DNA of 64,000 nucleotides from Parasulfitobacter algicola (GTDB taxonomy: Bacteria; Pseudomonadota; Alphaproteobacteria; Rhodobacterales; Rhodobacteraceae). This document shows, in pieces, positions 18,398-27,155 of the stretch (its first letter is position 1; each line of letters opens with the position of its first letter). Below the pieces are notes generated by a model, which saw nothing but the letters and a program-made list of their open reading frames with translations, did not search any database and had not been told where the DNA came from. The position numbers were made by a program, and so were the translations under genes. The stretch covers positions 62,001 to 126,000 of the forward strand of contig NZ_JABUFE010000003.1 of assembly GCF_013315265.1 (NCBI RefSeq). Direction: 5' to 3'.

Positions 18398-19519
18398 TCA
18401 GCGTTCTTTTATATAAGGTTCACCGCCTGCTTTGGGTGGGGTCGCTTTACCCACAAACCCGGCCAAAATAACAACTGTCAGGACATAGGGCAGGGATTGC
18501 ATCAGTTGTCCCGGAATGACCACGGATCCTGCCAAGCCATTTGTTGTCCAGATCAGGATGGCGATGGCGGCTGAGATGGTGCCAAGTGTGCCTAAAACGA
18601 ACATATCCAACCTGGATTTGCGAGCGGCAAAGAACAAAAGGGCCGCGATCAGGATCAGCAGTGCGATAGCAAGCCACGCGTAAAGGCTGATGTTCTGAAA
18701 CCGGTTGTCGATGGCGAAGAAGAACCCGAACAAAAGACAAGCTCCAAGGGCGTACCAGGGTCTCCATTTTGCGAAGATCAGCGCGGCCAGGGCGATATAG
18801 CCGCGATTTGCGGTCATGTTATCGGTAAAACCGGCTTGGATTGAGGTTGACAGATACGTGCCTGCGATCCCACACAGAACGCCGCAGATCATCACGGCGG
18901 CATAGCGCAGCCAGATGACAGAAATGCCGGCAGTATCCACAGCGGCCGGGTTTTCGCCCACGGCACGCAGGCGCAGGCCGAAACGGGTGCGGTACAGCAC
19001 CCACCATGTCACCGGCACCATTAAAAATGCGATATAAACCAGGATTGAATGACCCGAGATGAGTTCTTTGTAAATCGGGCCCAGGATCGGGATAACGGAC
19101 AGAGTTTCGGCGAATGGCAGCGTCAGTGAAGTAAAACGCGCATCCCCGATCAATGTGGGCGTACGGCCTGCCTGACTGAACCAGCCCTGGGCAATCAAGA
19201 CTGTCAGACCAAGCGCCAGCATGTTCAACGCCACGCCCGAAATCAGTTGGTTACCGCGAAATGTGATCGAGGCAAGCCCGTGGATCAGGGAAAAGACCAG
19301 CGATGCACCGATACCAGCGGCCAGGCCGATCCAGGCCGAACCTGTGACAAATGCGATGGCGGCTGACATAAACGCTGCGGCCAGCATTTTGCCTTCGAGC
19401 CCGATATCGAAAATGCCCGCACGTTCTGAAAAAAGCCCCGCAAGACAGGCCAGCAGCAAAGGTGTTGCAAGCCGCAGTGTGGAATCCAGAATTTGTAGAA
19501 TGGTGATGAAGATATCCAT
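18398..19519 (-). CDS. Nucleoside-type ABC importer, permease 2
   Basis: A 373-residue inner-membrane permease of the BPD_transp_2 class (NupQ/YufQ-like) with about 9-10 spans. The characteristic SERAGIFDIGLEGKMLAAAF segment near the N-terminus matches permeases of BMP-dependent purine nucleoside importers. It is separated by 3 nt from the first permease gene and is the last gene of the operon. The C-terminal tail (KATPPKAGGEPYIKER) is cytosolic. The convergent anti-sigma gene ends 66 nt away; no clear terminator was found between them. Confidence 0.9.
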   Translation of the reverse strand: MDIFITILQILDSTLRLATPLLLACLAGLFSERAGIFDIGLEGKMLAAAFMSAAIAFVTGSAWIGLAAGIGASLVFSLIHGLASITFRGNQLISGVALNMLALGLTVLIAQGWFSQAGRTPTLIGDARFTSLTLPFAETLSVIPILGPIYKELISGHSILVYIAFLMVPVTWWVLYRTRFGLRLRAVGENPAAVDTAGISVIWLRYAAVMICGVLCGIAGTYLSTSIQAGFTDNMTANRGYIALAALIFAKWRPWYALGACLLFGFFFAIDNRFQNISLYAWLAIALLILIAALLFFAARKSRLDMFVLGTLGTISAAIAILIWTTNGLAGSVVIPGQLMQSLPYVLTVVILAGFVGKATPPKAGGEPYIKER

Positions 19520-19522
19520 GGG

Positions 19523-20644
19523 CTACTCGGCTGGCTTGGGGGCTTTGGGGGTGGCCTCGGGTTTTCTGAACATCAAGAACATGGATTTCAGCGGTGCGCG
19601 CACCATATCGTCCAGCGCGCCGGTAAACAGGATCACAAGGGCCTGAATGACAACGATCAGATCGCTGGGGATCGATGTTTCAAGCGATAATTCGGCCCCG
19701 CCCTGATACAGGAACCCAAATAGGATTGCGGCCAGAAAGACGCCGATGGGATGGGACCGGCCCATCAGGGCCACGGCAATGCCGATGAAACCCGCCCCTT
19801 CGACAGCGTTTTGAACCAGCCGTTCCGCTTCGCCCATAACATTGTTGATGGCCATCATGCCTGCCAGACCGCCAGATATCAGCATCGTGACCATAATGAT
19901 TTTTTCAGGTGAAATACCTGCGTATTTGGCGGCTGATTCAGATTGGCCAAATGCACGGATCTGATAGCCAAGGCGCGTATGCCAGATCAGAACCCAGATC
20001 ACGATACAAGCCAGAATGGCGATGAAGAAACTTATATTTGCCGGCGCCGCGCGGGAAAACGGGATGCCGACGACCGACAGAACGTCGTGCAGGCTGGGCA
20101 GATTGGTGGCGTCAGGAAACCGGGCAGTGGCGGGGTTCATTGAGGTGGGCGGGCGTAGAATATCAACCAAAAGATAGTTTAGGATAGATGCGCCGATAAA
20201 ATTGAACATGATCGTAGTGATCACCACATGCACGCCTAACCGGGCCTGCAGATAGCCGGGGATCATTGCCCAGAATGCTCCGAAAATTGCAGCCCCCAAT
20301 ATGGCTGCGGGCAAGGCCATCGTCCAATGAGGAAAGGGAATATAAAGGCAGATCAGCGCCACACCAAGACCACCAAGGGCCGCCTGGCCTTCGCCGCCGA
20401 TATTGAACAGACGCGCCTGAAACGCGACGGCAACGGCCAGCCCTGTAAAGATGAAATTCGTGGCGTAATACAGCGTGTAGCCCCAGCCATAAGTTGACCC
20501 AAGCGCACCTGAAATCATGATCTGTAATGCACGGATCGGATTTTCACCGATGGCTAGAATGACCAGGCCAGACAGGAAAAACGCCAATATCAGACTGATC
20601 AGAGGGATCAAAATAACTTCGGCCCATTTTGGCATTGCATCCAT
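19523..20644 (-). CDS. Nucleoside-type ABC importer, permease 1
   Basis: A 373-residue permease of the NupP/YufP type (BPD_transp_2). Hallmarks are the ATNFIFTGLAVAVAFQARLFNIGGEGQ region and the conserved EGAGFIGIAVALMGRSHP loop. It pairs with the other permease to form the membrane channel. Its start overlaps the stop of the ATPase gene by 1 nt, so translation is coupled. Confidence 0.9.
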   Translation of the reverse strand: MDAMPKWAEVILIPLISLILAFFLSGLVILAIGENPIRALQIMISGALGSTYGWGYTLYYATNFIFTGLAVAVAFQARLFNIGGEGQAALGGLGVALICLYIPFPHWTMALPAAILGAAIFGAFWAMIPGYLQARLGVHVVITTIMFNFIGASILNYLLVDILRPPTSMNPATARFPDATNLPSLHDVLSVVGIPFSRAAPANISFFIAILACIVIWVLIWHTRLGYQIRAFGQSESAAKYAGISPEKIIMVTMLISGGLAGMMAINNVMGEAERLVQNAVEGAGFIGIAVALMGRSHPIGVFLAAILFGFLYQGGAELSLETSIPSDLIVVIQALVILFTGALDDMVRAPLKSMFLMFRKPEATPKAPKPAE

Positions 20645-22206
20645 CAGGCGGCCTGTCCTTTCATGCCCGCCATCAGAAGGCCAAGTTCCTGTTCATTGGT
20701 CTGATCGGGCAGACGTTCACCCATGATTTGGCCGTCGAACATGACGATGATCCGGTCGCTGAGCGACAGGATTTCTTCCAGCTCGACGCTGACAAGAACG
20801 ATGGCTTTGCCTTGATCGCGCAAGGCGACGATTTGTTGGTGGATAAATTCAATCGCGCCGATATCTACGCCGCGGGTTGGCTGGCCGATCAGCAAAAGAT
20901 CCGGGTTGCGCTCAATCTCGCGCGCCAGAACAATTTTCTGCTGATTTCCACCAGAAAAGCTTTTGGCAGGCTGCCAGCAATTGGGGGGTCGCACATCAAA
21001 ACGCTGCATTTTCTCTTCGGTATCGCGTCGCAAGGCGTCGTTGTCCATCAACAAGCCTTTGCTGTATTTCGGATCATTATGATAGCCGAATGCGGTATTT
21101 TCCCAGGCCGTGAAATCCATGATCAGGCCTTCGCGCTGGCGGTCTTCGGGAACGTGGGCGATGCCCCTGGCGCGGCGCGACTGGCCATCGGAAAAGCGAC
21201 CCGTCAGGTCGATATCCTGCCCGTTGACACGCACGGTGCCGGTTGCGGACTGATAGCCGCCCAGAACTTCCAGAAGTTCAGATTGCCCGTTTCCCGAAAC
21301 ACCTGCAATGCCCAGAATTTCGCCAGCCTGCACATTGAATGACACGCCTTTGAGCCGTTCGACTTTTTTTTCGTCAATGACACGCAGGTTTTCAACTTCA
21401 AGCACTTTTGCACCGGGCTGGGCAGGGCGTTTTTCCACCCGCAGCAAGACTTTGCGGCCCACCATCAGTTCCGCCAGTTGTTCGGGGCTGGTTTCGGACG
21501 TTTTGACGGTGGCGGTCATTTCGCCGCGTCGCATGACGCTGACGGTGTCGGTGATATCCATGATTTCGCGCAGTTTATGGGTGATCAGGATGATGGTTTT
21601 GCCTTCGTCTTTCAGGCCGTTCAGGATGCGAAACAGGTGGTCGGCCTCGGACGGTGTCAGCACGCCGGTGGGTTCGTCCAAAATCAGGATATCAGCATGA
21701 CGATACAGCGCTTTCAGAATTTCAACACGCTGCTGCATGCCCACGCCGATATCTTCGATCAAGGCATCAGGATCAACGTTCAGTTCATATTCTTTAGACA
21801 ATTCACCTAGCAATTTACGGGCCTTGGCCAGCGATGGCCGCAATAGTCCGCCATCTTCTGCCCCAAGGATCACGTTTTCAAGAACGCTGAAATTTTCGAC
21901 CAATTTGAAATGTTGGAAGACCATGCCGATGCCTGCGGCGATGGCGGCCTGGCTATCGGGGATCGTGGTGGGTTTGCGGTTGATGATAATCTCGCCGGCG
22001 TCCGCTTTGTAAAATCCATAAAGAATCGACATCAGGGTCGATTTGCCAGCGCCATTTTCACCGATAATGCCATGAATGGTGCCGGGCATAACACGCAGGG
22101 TGATATCCTTGTTAGCCTGCACAGGCCCAAAGGATTTCGAAATACCGCGCAGTTCAATTGAAGGAACGGCCCCGTCAGGCCGCCCCTTTGTTTCCGGATT
22201 TGCCAT
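20644..22206 (-). CDS. Nucleoside-type ABC importer, duplicated ATP-binding protein
   Basis: A 520-residue ABC ATPase with two ABC domains in tandem. The first has an intact Walker A (GENGAGKST, about 54-62), Walker B (ILILDEPTG) and a degenerate signature. The second has an altered P-loop (GVSGNGQSE) and an intact LSGGNQQK-type signature (here FSGGNQQKIVLARE). This asymmetry is normal for the NupO/YufO and sugar/nucleoside ATPase families. It is encoded 6 nt after the binding-protein gene. Confidence 0.93.
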   Translation of the reverse strand: MANPETKGRPDGAVPSIELRGISKSFGPVQANKDITLRVMPGTIHGIIGENGAGKSTLMSILYGFYKADAGEIIINRKPTTIPDSQAAIAAGIGMVFQHFKLVENFSVLENVILGAEDGGLLRPSLAKARKLLGELSKEYELNVDPDALIEDIGVGMQQRVEILKALYRHADILILDEPTGVLTPSEADHLFRILNGLKDEGKTIILITHKLREIMDITDTVSVMRRGEMTATVKTSETSPEQLAELMVGRKVLLRVEKRPAQPGAKVLEVENLRVIDEKKVERLKGVSFNVQAGEILGIAGVSGNGQSELLEVLGGYQSATGTVRVNGQDIDLTGRFSDGQSRRARGIAHVPEDRQREGLIMDFTAWENTAFGYHNDPKYSKGLLMDNDALRRDTEEKMQRFDVRPPNCWQPAKSFSGGNQQKIVLAREIERNPDLLLIGQPTRGVDIGAIEFIHQQIVALRDQGKAIVLVSVELEEILSLSDRIIVMFDGQIMGERLPDQTNEQELGLLMAGMKGQAA

Positions 22207-22212
22207 CGGTGC

Positions 22213-23202
22213 TTAGTTCACCGGGCAAGAGTTATCGGACATATAGTCGTGTACGGTGATTTCGCCGGATACGATCTTGGCTTTGGCTTCTTCCACGGCT
22301 GCTGTCATGTCAGCTGTGACCAAGGTTGCGTTGTTGTCATCAACGGCATAACCGACGCCATCGTTGTTCAAACCCATGACTTGAAAGCCTTTTTCCAAGC
22401 CGGGACCTTCGGTAAAGGCGGCATAGACAGCGTTATCCACACGCTTGACCATGGATGTCAGAACCTTGCCTGGGTGCAGGTGGTTTTGGTTGCTGTCCAC
22501 ACCGATCGACAGGATGTTTTCGTCCGCGGCGGTTTGCAGAACGCCAACGCCTGTACCACCAGCGGCAGCATAGACCACGTCAGCGCCTTGGGAAATTTGT
22601 GCCTTTGTCAGTTCGGATCCTTTAACCGGGTCGTTCCATGCGGCAGGGGTTGTACCGGTCATGTTCTGGATCACTTTTGCATCTGGATTTGCCGCTTTGA
22701 CGCCTTGGACATAGCCACAGGCAAACTTACGGATCAGCGGAATGTCCATGCCACCAATAAATCCAACAGTGCCGGATTCAGATGCTTTGGCCGCCATCAT
22801 GCCAACCAGATACGATCCTTCGTGTTCGTTGAACACGACCGAACGGACATTGGGTTTGTCGACCACCATGTCGATCAGCACGAATGACGTGTCAGGGTAA
22901 TCATCAGCCACTTCGGTCAGCGCGTCGGCAAAGGCGAAACCTGTCATTACGATGGGGTTTGAACCGCCTTCGGCAAACCGGCGCAAAGCCTGTTCGCGTT
23001 GGGCTTCGGATTGCAATTCGATTTCGCGGAATGTGTTACCGGTTTCTTCGGCCCAACGGGTGGCGCCCCCAAAGGCGGCTTCGTTAAAGGACTTATCGAA
23101 TTTACCGCCAAGGTCGAAGATGATTGCAGGTTCGGCCAGCATGGCACCTGTGCTAAGCGCCAATGTCGCTGCCGCACCAAGCATTTTTTTCATCAGACTC
23201 AT
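22213..23202 (-). CDS. BMP family nucleoside-binding lipoprotein/periplasmic protein
   Basis: A 329-residue substrate-binding protein (Bmp/PnrA/Med family). The start is the ATG at 23202, with GGGAGAG upstream. A signal peptide of about 20 residues follows (ending AMLA), with no lipobox Cys. The mature start IIFDLGGKFDKSFNEAAF is diagnostic of BMP proteins. A later FACGYVQGVKAANPDAKV and a GVDSNQNHLHPGK segment line the ligand site. Purine nucleosides are the usual ligands, though the family also binds other compounds. It is the first gene of the four-gene importer operon. Confidence 0.92.
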   Translation of the reverse strand: MSLMKKMLGAAATLALSTGAMLAEPAIIFDLGGKFDKSFNEAAFGGATRWAEETGNTFREIELQSEAQREQALRRFAEGGSNPIVMTGFAFADALTEVADDYPDTSFVLIDMVVDKPNVRSVVFNEHEGSYLVGMMAAKASESGTVGFIGGMDIPLIRKFACGYVQGVKAANPDAKVIQNMTGTTPAAWNDPVKGSELTKAQISQGADVVYAAAGGTGVGVLQTAADENILSIGVDSNQNHLHPGKVLTSMVKRVDNAVYAAFTEGPGLEKGFQVMGLNNDGVGYAVDDNNATLVTADMTAAVEEAKAKIVSGEITVHDYMSDNSCPVN

Positions 23203-23315
23203 GAAACTCTCCCAGTTTTTTTGTTGTTCAGGATGTGCGGGGTATACCGCATTTCCCTTGTCTTGAGCAGACCCCTTAGACAAGATCTTGTGCAAATTAG
23301 GCCGCAGTGAGCCAG

Positions 23316-23350
23316 AAGGGTCAACCGCTTTTTCGGTTTGAATGACCCTT
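23316..23350. promoter_or_regulatory. Large inverted repeat between rimI and the nucleoside importer
   Basis: AAGGGTCA (23316-23323) pairs with TGACCCTT (23343-23350). Inside it, ACCG (23324-23327) pairs with CGGT (23334-23337). It lies about 40 nt after the rimI stop and about 115 nt before the binding-protein start. There is no T tract following on the minus strand, so it may be an operator or RNA stabiliser rather than a true terminator. Confidence 0.4.
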
Positions 23351-23388
23351 AGGTTGTGTAAATGGCTATCTGTTAGGCAAAAGCGCCG

Positions 23389-23802
23389 CTACGTCAACGT
23401 CTTGGTAAGGATCAAGGCGTCGATCCGGGCGCCATCGGGTGTGCGATAATAGTTCGGACGCCGACCAGATTCGCTGTATCCATGACGGGCGTAAAGCGTA
23501 CGTGCCGCAGTGTTCGGAGCGGCAACTTCCAGATATACCCGGGTACAGCCATGCATTTGGCTGTGGGTATGCAGTTGCGACAGCAGATCTGCGGCTAACC
23601 CGCCACGCCGATGATGCGGGTGTGTGACCAATGTCAGGATTTCGGCTTCATCCGCGATGATGCGGGCCAGAACGATCGACTTTTGATCACCGAACAGAAT
23701 GGTTCCCGGCAAATTCAGCAAAGATTGAAATTCCTGCGCGGTCCACGGACGGGGTGTGTCAAATCCGAGCGCATGCAGATCGGCAAGCTGATCCGGCGTC
23801 AT
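23389..23802 (-). CDS. rimI: GNAT N-acetyltransferase (RimI-like)
   Basis: A 137-residue GNAT protein. Acetyl-CoA motif A is HPHHRRGGLAADLL (compare Q/RxxGxG/A), followed by VYLEVAAPNTAARTLYARHGYSESGRR, the motif-B block of RimI-like ribosomal protein or protein N-terminal acetyltransferases. It overlaps tsaB by 4 nt; the tsaB-rimI pair is conserved in many bacteria. It is the last gene of the nfu-GFA-tsaB-rimI run. Confidence 0.9.
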   Translation of the reverse strand: MTPDQLADLHALGFDTPRPWTAQEFQSLLNLPGTILFGDQKSIVLARIIADEAEILTLVTHPHHRRGGLAADLLSQLHTHSQMHGCTRVYLEVAAPNTAARTLYARHGYSESGRRPNYYRTPDGARIDALILTKTLT

Positions 23803-24470
23803 GGCAGGATGATGGGCGCAGATGTCTTGGGCGGGGCTGCATCTGCTGCGCGAACATAAAGTGGTTTGGGGCGATCAAAACTTTCGCCATTTTGCCACCT
23901 GCTGTTCGCGATCCACGCGATGGTTTCGGCAACTGGCGGCATGTCACATTCGTCAAAGCTGGCCTGAAATTGTGCAGCGATGTCCTTGGCCTGATGTCCG
24001 ACGACGTGCATATCAGGCAGTTGCAGATCTTTAGGGGCGTTAGCAGGGTCAATCTGTATGGGAATGCCATCTTCAGAGCTTTTTACAAAGGCGGTATCGC
24101 GCGGGCCTGGCAGCGAAACCAGCGTGCCTTTTTTGCTTTTCATATACCCCATCACCTGAAAGTTCGTGACCCCGATTGCCGGAATGCCAAGACCAAGCAC
24201 CAATCCGCGTGCTGCAGAGACCGAAATGCGAATGCCGGTGAAATTACCAGGGCCGACTCCGACCGCGATGGCATCAAGGGTTTGCCAACTTTGCCCTGCG
24301 TCGGTCAGCATGGTTTCAAGCATCGGCATCAGATGTTCGGCTTGTCCTTTAGACATTGGATCTGTGCGGGTGGTTTGAATGGCCCCTTTTGCTAGTAAAG
24401 CTGCCGCGCAATATGGGTTGGATGTATCAAATGCCAAAATGATCGGATCTTGGTTTATGCGTTTCGTCAT
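23799..24470 (-). CDS. tsaB: tRNA threonylcarbamoyladenosine biosynthesis protein TsaB
   Basis: A 223-residue ASKHA-fold protein that scaffolds TsaD in making the t6A37 modification of ANN-decoding tRNAs. Motifs are ILAFDTSNPYCAAAL at the N-terminus and AVGVGPGNFTGIRISVSAARGLVLGL. It is the usual length. Its start overlaps the stop of the GFA gene by 4 nt and its stop overlaps the rimI start by 4 nt, so all three are translated together. Confidence 0.94.
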   Translation of the reverse strand: MTKRINQDPIILAFDTSNPYCAAALLAKGAIQTTRTDPMSKGQAEHLMPMLETMLTDAGQSWQTLDAIAVGVGPGNFTGIRISVSAARGLVLGLGIPAIGVTNFQVMGYMKSKKGTLVSLPGPRDTAFVKSSEDGIPIQIDPANAPKDLQLPDMHVVGHQAKDIAAQFQASFDECDMPPVAETIAWIANSRWQNGESFDRPKPLYVRAADAAPPKTSAPIILP

Positions 24471-24922
24471 TTTTCTTTGTGGCTGTTCGCTAAAGCTGTG
24501 CGGGCGCTGGCATCTGCTTTTGGCATGTCATCATGAATATTCAGCCATGACAGCTTTTCACCCCAATGGCTGTGCAATTGCGGTGGCAGGTCAGGTGCCT
24601 GATCCAAAAGGCCAAGCGGCACATAGATCTGACCGGGCAAATAATCAAAGCACGCGGCCAACGGTGATCCACAATTCACGCAAAACCAGCGTTTGGTGGT
24701 TGCGGTGTGATGTGTTGGCACGCCAAGTGCGGGGGCAAAACTGATGTCATCCAGCGCAAAGGCTGTGAAAGCTGCGACGGGCGCGCCACTGACGCGCCGA
24801 CAGTCAGAACAATGACAGTATGAGATAGCATGCGGTGGCACGTTGGCCGTCAGGCTGCTTGCCCCGCAATAACATCGCCCTGTGATAGGCAAATCACCCG
24901 CATAATTGCCTTTAGACGGCAA
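24467..24922 (-). CDS. GFA (CENP-V) family zinc protein
   Basis: A 151-residue protein of the glutathione-dependent formaldehyde-activating enzyme family. Zinc-binding Cys are visible in GRCYCGASSL, SYCHCSDCRRVSG and WFCVNCGSPLAA. The family binds glutathione adducts, but most members have no demonstrated activity. It overlaps the nfu gene by 11 nt upstream and tsaB by 4 nt downstream. The C-terminus (WGEKLSWLNIHDDMPK) is a usual end for this family. Confidence 0.9.
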   Translation of the reverse strand: MPSKGNYAGDLPITGRCYCGASSLTANVPPHAISYCHCSDCRRVSGAPVAAFTAFALDDISFAPALGVPTHHTATTKRWFCVNCGSPLAACFDYLPGQIYVPLGLLDQAPDLPPQLHSHWGEKLSWLNIHDDMPKADASARTALANSHKEK

Positions 24923-25475
24923 CCGGGCGCACCTCGACCACCTCGGGGATGTAATGACGCAGCAGGTTTTCGATACCCATTTTCAGCGTCAATGTGGATG
25001 ACGGGCAGCCCGCGCAGGCCCCTTGCATGTGCAGATAAACGATCCCGCGATCAAAGCCGTGGAATGTGATATCGCCGCCATCTTGCGCCACGGCCGGGCG
25101 CACACGGGTATCCAGCAATTCCTTGATCTGACCAACGATTTCGCCGTCTTCGCCAGTGTGTTCAGCATGGCCCGAGGATTGCGGTTGATCCCCTTCGATG
25201 ATGGGTTGACCAGATTGGTAATGTTCCATGATCGCACCCAGAAGGGCGGGCTTGATATGATCCCAATCTATGGCATCGGCCTTGGTCACGGTTATAAAGT
25301 CATTGCCGAAAAACACACCCGTGACGCCATCAACGGCGAAAAGGCGTGTGGCCAAGGGGGATTTGCCCGCAGTATCAGCGGATGGAAAATCTGCCGTGCC
25401 GGTTTCAAGCACGGACTGACCGGGCAGAAATTTCAGCGTGGCTGGGTTGGGTGTGGATTCAGTTTGAATGAACAT
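24912..25475 (-). CDS. NFU-type iron-sulfur cluster carrier
   Basis: A 187-residue protein with an N-terminal Nfu_N domain (MFIQTESTPNPATLKFLPG) and a C-terminal NifU-like domain. The latter carries the CxxC cluster ligands in GACAGCPSSTLTLKMGIE. It transfers 4Fe-4S clusters to target enzymes and is the alphaproteobacterial counterpart of mitochondrial NFU1. It is the first gene of a compact run with GFA, tsaB and rimI, all with short overlaps. Confidence 0.94.
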   Translation of the reverse strand: MFIQTESTPNPATLKFLPGQSVLETGTADFPSADTAGKSPLATRLFAVDGVTGVFFGNDFITVTKADAIDWDHIKPALLGAIMEHYQSGQPIIEGDQPQSSGHAEHTGEDGEIVGQIKELLDTRVRPAVAQDGGDITFHGFDRGIVYLHMQGACAGCPSSTLTLKMGIENLLRHYIPEVVEVRPVAV

Positions 25476-25601
25476 GGGCGATACTCCTGCTTGGATATGG
25501 ATATGCGCCCGAGCGGCGAAAGTGTCAAGGTTTAGAACAGTTCTAAATCGATCAAAGGTGCGCTTATCAGTCCTTGGGGCCTTCTTCGCGTTGTCTGTCC
25601 C

Positions 25602-26060
25602 TCAGGTAATCGCCTCAAGCCGTTCCTTGGACAGGTCCCCGGGTACGATTGTGATGGGCACTGGTAATGTACCTGAGCTGCGGGTTAGCTGAGTGACCAA
25701 TGGTCCAGGCCCTTTGTTGGCATCACTTGCACCCAGAACCAGAACGCCGACTTCATTATCTTCTTTGATCTGCGCTACAATTTCGGGGATGGTTTCGCCT
25801 TCGCGGATCACCAGTTCTGGGTCAACGCCCTGACGGTCCCGCATCCATTTTGCGAAAACCTCAAAATGGGCATGAATGCGTTCGCGGGCCTCTTCGCGCA
25901 TGATGTCACCGACACCGATCCAATGATTGAATTCCTCGGGCTGGATGATCGACAGAATTTTCACGCCGCCGCCGGTCTTGGCCGCACGCATCGCCGCAAA
26001 CCGCATGGCGTTCAGACACTCGCGGCTGTCATCCAGAATGACCAGAAATTTGCGCATCAT
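25602..26060 (-). CDS. Universal stress protein (UspA family)
   Basis: A 152-residue single-domain Usp. The N-terminal FLVILDDSRECLNAMRFA carries the ATP-contacting Asp. The C-terminal VLGASDANKGPGPLVTQL is a version of the G-x2-G-x9-G(S/T) nucleotide-binding motif. The start may be either of two adjacent ATGs (26060 or 26057). It lies 126 nt upstream of the nfu run and is probably separately transcribed. Confidence 0.88.
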   Translation of the reverse strand: MMRKFLVILDDSRECLNAMRFAAMRAAKTGGGVKILSIIQPEEFNHWIGVGDIMREEARERIHAHFEVFAKWMRDRQGVDPELVIREGETIPEIVAQIKEDNEVGVLVLGASDANKGPGPLVTQLTRSSGTLPVPITIVPGDLSKERLEAIT

Positions 26061-26116
26061 CGTCTCCCTTTAACCGATGTGATCATGACGCAGGCAGAGG
26101 CGGCTGGCAACAGATG

Positions 26117-27154
26117 TTAAATGGGTCGCAGCATTCTGCGAATGATACCCGCTGCAAAGACCAGGACTTGCGTGACCAATGCGGCCAGCAAAGCATAGGT
26201 TGCCATAAGCAAATCGCTAAGCCTGTGAATTGCGCGAAAGGTGCGGGCTTTGCCAAGTGCATAAAAAGTGGCGCGGGTGGCAGGCCCTTGTGCACGGGCA
26301 ACACGGGCCAGACTTGCGGCATCTTCGGCACTGTCGACATGGCGCATCAGTCCAAGTGTGTCGCCCAGTGAAGTATGTTTGCGCACTTCGCCCAGATTTC
26401 CGGCCAGCCGTTGCAAGCGTACAAGCTGGGCAGCATCAACGACGTCGTCCAGCCCTTTGGTCCCGATAGTATAGGCTGGAACCGCAGACCAATTCACGTC
26501 AATATCAGCCGTTTTGCGCAAGACACGCGTAAACGCAGGCGTGACAGAACCAATGCGCCGCCCCAGTCGCAACAGCGATGCACCGGCTTTCACAGTCAGA
26601 CTGCTGCCACCTGAATGCAATGTCGCTGCCGTGGCGCCCAGCCCGACAATTGCAAGACCTGCATCCAGCATATCGACCGGTTGGCCCATAATCACGTTTG
26701 TTTTAGCACGGTTCAGGGCGTTCAGATCGCCAAGTGGCGTTAGTTCGAACGGAACTGCGCAGGCAGCGATCTGGCTTAGCCGTTTACACTGCTGAATATC
26801 CACGGCACAGATCGCGCAATCGGCAATTTGCGCAGTCATGGTGTTGGCGTCGTCGATTACTTTTTGTGCCGCGGCGCGCTGATCTGCGGGAATGATAACA
26901 TCATGCATATCGGCCAGTTGAAACAGCATTTCTATGTCGTCGATATTGCCGGACACCGTCGCCTGATCCAGTCGTGGTGCGATCCAATCAACTGTCACAG
27001 TGCGTTTCAGTGTAAGGGTCAGCGCGCGTTTGGCGTCTTCGGTCGTGCGGGCCACAATTGGATTGGCAAACGGGTTTTGTGACAGAGCATAAAAATTGGC
27101 CCCGCTTGTCGCAAAAATTCCGACGGTCAATGTGCGGTAAAGCCAAAGGCGCAT
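26117..27154 (-). CDS. Membrane-associated protein of unknown function
   Basis: A 345-residue protein starting at the ATG at 27154 (MRLWLYRTLTVGIF), one nt after the aminotransferase stop, so probably co-transcribed. An N-terminal hydrophobic segment (about 5-22) and C-terminal hydrophobic segments (about 310-335) flank a long, mostly helical, soluble part. A Cys-rich patch, CAICAVDIQQCKRLSQIAAC (about 135-155), could form disulfides, because the middle part is probably periplasmic. A hydrophobic stretch around 185-200 may be a third span. The family is not recognised. Confidence 0.62.
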   Translation of the reverse strand: MRLWLYRTLTVGIFATSGANFYALSQNPFANPIVARTTEDAKRALTLTLKRTVTVDWIAPRLDQATVSGNIDDIEMLFQLADMHDVIIPADQRAAAQKVIDDANTMTAQIADCAICAVDIQQCKRLSQIAACAVPFELTPLGDLNALNRAKTNVIMGQPVDMLDAGLAIVGLGATAATLHSGGSSLTVKAGASLLRLGRRIGSVTPAFTRVLRKTADIDVNWSAVPAYTIGTKGLDDVVDAAQLVRLQRLAGNLGEVRKHTSLGDTLGLMRHVDSAEDAASLARVARAQGPATRATFYALGKARTFRAIHRLSDLLMATYALLAALVTQVLVFAAGIIRRMLRPI

Positions 27155-27155
27155 A

